This document shows positions 26,842 through 28,697 of a stretch of DNA of 28,697 bases, piece by piece. Origin of the DNA: a bacterium (GTDB lineage: Bacteria > Bacillota > Bacilli > Lactobacillales > Streptococcaceae); contig CAJNDL010000026.1 of NCBI GenBank assembly GCA_905221505.1, positions 1 through 28,697 on the forward strand. The letters are read 5' to 3'. The notes under the pieces are model-generated. The model was not told the DNA's origin, did not search any database, and saw only the letters and a program-made list of their open reading frames with translations. A program made the translations under genes and the position numbers. The stretch's first letter is position 1; each line of letters starts with the position of its first letter.

Positions 26842-28524
26842 ATGGTAAGAGAAATAAAACCGCATGGGCCCTTGCCTAGTCAGGCCCAGCTAGCTTATTT
26901 AGAGGATGAACTAGCAGCCTTTATCCATTTTGGCCCTAATACCTTTTATGACCAGGAATGGGGGACAGGTCAGGAGGATCCTGAACGCTTTAATCCGACC
27001 AGGTTAGATGCGCGTGAGTGGGTTCGCGTCCTCAAGGAAACGGGCTTTAAAAAGTTGATTTTGGTGGTCAAGCACCACGATGGCTTTGTCCTTTATCCGA
27101 CAGCTCACACAGATTATTCGGTCAAAGCCAGTCCTTGGAGGAATGGAGAGGGGGATTTGCTCCTTGAAGTGTCCCAAGCCGCCACAGAGTTTGATATGGA
27201 TATGGGGGTCTACCTATCACCCTGGGATGCCCACAGCCCCCTCTATCATGTGAACCGAGAAGCGGACTATAATGCCTATTATCTGGCTCAGATGAAGGAG
27301 ATTTTATCAAATCCTGCCTATGGAAATGCAGGAAAATTTGCTGAGGTCTGGATGGATGGTGCTAGAGGAGAGGGCGCTCAAAAGGTCAATTATGAATTTG
27401 AAAAATGGTTTGAAACCATTCATGAACTGCAGGGCGATTGCTTGATTTTTTCAACAGAAGGCACCAGTATCCGCTGGATTGGCAATGAACGAGGGTATGC
27501 AGGTGATCCTCTATGGCAAAAGGTGAATCCTGACAAACTAGGAACAGAAGCAGAGCTGGACTATCTTCAGCATGGAGATCCCTCAGGTACGATTTTTTCA
27601 ATCGGAGAGGCAGATGTCTCTATTCGGCCGGGTTGGTTTTACCATGAGGATCAGGATCCTAAGTCACTTGAGGAGTTGGTAGAGATTTATTTTCACTCGG
27701 TAGGGAGGGGAACCCCTCTCTTGCTTAATATTCCGTCGAATCAAGATGGTCTATTTGACGATAAAGATATCAAGCGTCTCTATGAATTTGCGGCTTATCG
27801 TGACGAGCTCTATAGGGAAGATTTGGCTCTGGGAGCCAAGGTATCTGGTCCCGCTCTTTCCGCAGACTTTGGCTGTCATCATCTGACAGATGGACTTGAG
27901 ACCAGCTCTTGGGCAAGCGATGCAGGCTTGCCAATCCAGTTAGAATTCGACTTAGGGTCACCTAAAACTTTTGATGTAATTGAGTTAAGAGAAGATTTGA
28001 AGCTAGGGCAACGAATCGCTGCTTTTCATGTGCAAGTAGAGGTAGATGGTGTTTGGCAGGAATTTGGTACGGGATTTACAGTTGGTCATAAGCGCCTCTT
28101 GCGAGGTCCACTAGTAGAGGCGCAAAAGTTGCGCGTGATGATTACGGAGGCACAGGATTTGCCTGTCTTAACAAAAATTTCACTTTATAAAACTCCTAGC
28201 TTAGCAAACAAAGAAGTTGTTCAGGGGCTAGTATTTGCAGAAAAAAGTCTAGCTGTGGCAAAGGGAGAAACTCTTCATTTTAAGGTTGAACGTAGCGAAA
28301 GTAGTACTCCTTTGGAGGCTAAGATTTCGATGCAACCGGGGACAGGTGTTCATGGCGTCGCCTATCAGGATGAGATTCAATTCCTTCAATTTCAAGCTGG
28401 AGAAAGCAAAAAAGACCTGACCATACCAACCCTGTATTTTGCTGCCGACAAGACCTTGGATTTTTATCTGAATCTGACTGTTGATGGACAGTTGGTTGAT
28501 CAAGCTCAAGTCCGAGTTTTATAA
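26842..28524 (+). CDS. Alpha-L-fucosidase, glycoside hydrolase family 29
   Basis: The 560-aa enzyme has a GH29 TIM barrel over about residues 1-330: FIHFGPNTFYDQEWG, LILVVKHHDGFVLYPT, VYLSPWD and the nucleophile Asp172 in EVWMDGARGEG. Its end is marked by GTPLLLNIPSNQDGLFDD. C-terminal beta-rich domains follow, including an F5/8-type sandwich at about 345-455 (TSSWASDAGLPIQLEFDLG). The layout is that of GH29-B enzymes, which cut alpha-1,3/4-linked fucose from Lewis-type glycans; the linkage is inferred from resemblance to the pneumococcal protein of about 559 aa. There is no signal peptide, so action on imported oligosaccharides is likely. It is translated with the GH2 gene from the same cre-controlled promoter: fucose removal exposes galactosides for the GH2 enzyme. 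Confidence 0.9.
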   Translation: MVREIKPHGPLPSQAQLAYLEDELAAFIHFGPNTFYDQEWGTGQEDPERFNPTRLDAREWVRVLKETGFKKLILVVKHHDGFVLYPTAHTDYSVKASPWRNGEGDLLLEVSQAATEFDMDMGVYLSPWDAHSPLYHVNREADYNAYYLAQMKEILSNPAYGNAGKFAEVWMDGARGEGAQKVNYEFEKWFETIHELQGDCLIFSTEGTSIRWIGNERGYAGDPLWQKVNPDKLGTEAELDYLQHGDPSGTIFSIGEADVSIRPGWFYHEDQDPKSLEELVEIYFHSVGRGTPLLLNIPSNQDGLFDDKDIKRLYEFAAYRDELYREDLALGAKVSGPALSADFGCHHLTDGLETSSWASDAGLPIQLEFDLGSPKTFDVIELREDLKLGQRIAAFHVQVEVDGVWQEFGTGFTVGHKRLLRGPLVEAQKLRVMITEAQDLPVLTKISLYKTPSLANKEVVQGLVFAEKSLAVAKGETLHFKVERSESSTPLEAKISMQPGTGVHGVAYQDEIQFLQFQAGESKKDLTIPTLYFAADKTLDFYLNLTVDGQLVDQAQVRVL

Positions 28525-28591
28525 AATAAAAGAACCTTTGTATCGTGCGAGTCCACTGAAAAAATAGGTCTCTTACTTTTAATGAAATGAA

Positions 28592-28636
28592 AACCGAGGA
28601 ATCTCTCGTCAATTTGAGCGAATTCCTCGGTTATTT
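28592..28636. terminator. Bidirectional terminator after the GH29 gene
   Basis: AACCGAGGAAT (28592-28602) pairs perfectly with ATTCCTCGGTT (28622-28632). A-rich sequence lies to the left and T-rich to the right, so it can stop the glycosidase transcript and a converging one. The stretch 28525-28591 holds no recognised feature. Confidence 0.88.
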
Positions 28637-28697
28637 TGTATTTATTAAGGTCATAATTCGTTTCATATTGACCACGAAGATGGTTGTGGCTGCCTGT
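28631..28697 (-). CDS. C-terminal end of a gene running in from the right, possibly a transposase
   Basis: On the minus strand an open frame entering from the window edge reads QAATTIFVVNMKRIMTLIN, then TK and TAA. The pattern of small residues followed by a hydrophobic run and N-x-K-R-I resembles the C-terminus of IS transposases. Only 21 residues are visible, so the call is tentative. The stop overlaps the terminator arm. Confidence 0.35.
   Translation of the reverse strand, partial: QAATTIFVVNMKRIMTLINTK

Overview
The window looks like chromosome of a mitis-group Streptococcus, close to S. pneumoniae / S. mitis. Reasons: AT-rich DNA with TGn-extended -10 promoters and AGGAGG ribosome sites, a canonical composite BOX repeat, and glp, dlt and adc operons whose proteins read like the pneumococcal ones. 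No tRNA, rRNA, CRISPR array or prophage is visible. Species assignment is inference from memory of these families; no search was run.

Layout. (1) 132-2524, minus strand: hslO (Hsp33), dus (tRNA dihydrouridine synthase) and an isochorismatase-fold hydrolase, closely packed as one operon. (2) 2689-8425, plus: a Mga-type regulator, then the glycerol operon glpK-glpO-glpF with a cre site at its promoter and a strong hairpin between glpO and glpF; a BOX element and a terminator follow. (3) 8858-13046, plus: an accessory cassette of an Rgg/MutR-type peptide-sensing regulator, a 357-bp gap with two possible tiny ORFs and a hairpin terminator, an ABC exporter and an MFS transporter. It contains no recognisable modification enzyme. 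(4) 13355-17812, plus: dltXABCD, which D-alanylates teichoic acids, with a possible CiaR box upstream. (5) 17966-21424, plus: adcRCBA zinc uptake, whose promoter is embedded in the dlt terminator and carries an AdcR box. (6) 21425-21968: a gap with what looks like a par/Fst-type I toxin-antitoxin locus: a short plus-strand RNA with strong promoter and terminator, converging on a minus-strand 46-codon hydrophobic ORF broken by an in-frame stop, with related repeats at both ends. (7) 21969-22868: an SPFH/band-7 membrane protein. (8) 23052-28524: a cre-controlled pair of glycosidases, a multidomain GH2 enzyme and a GH29 alpha-L-fucosidase, neither with a signal peptide or wall anchor. (9) The right edge has a terminator and a possible transposase C-terminal fragment on the minus strand.

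How the parts fit. Glycerol taken up by GlpF is phosphorylated by GlpK and oxidised by GlpO with release of H2O2. Dlt sets cell-surface charge, which affects resistance to cationic peptides. Adc brings in zinc under AdcR control. The GH2/GH29 pair probably trims fucosylated, galactose-containing oligosaccharides under carbon catabolite control. The two places most worth a second look are the degenerate par/Fst-like locus (21539-21850) and the Rgg-small ORF-ABC-MFS cassette.
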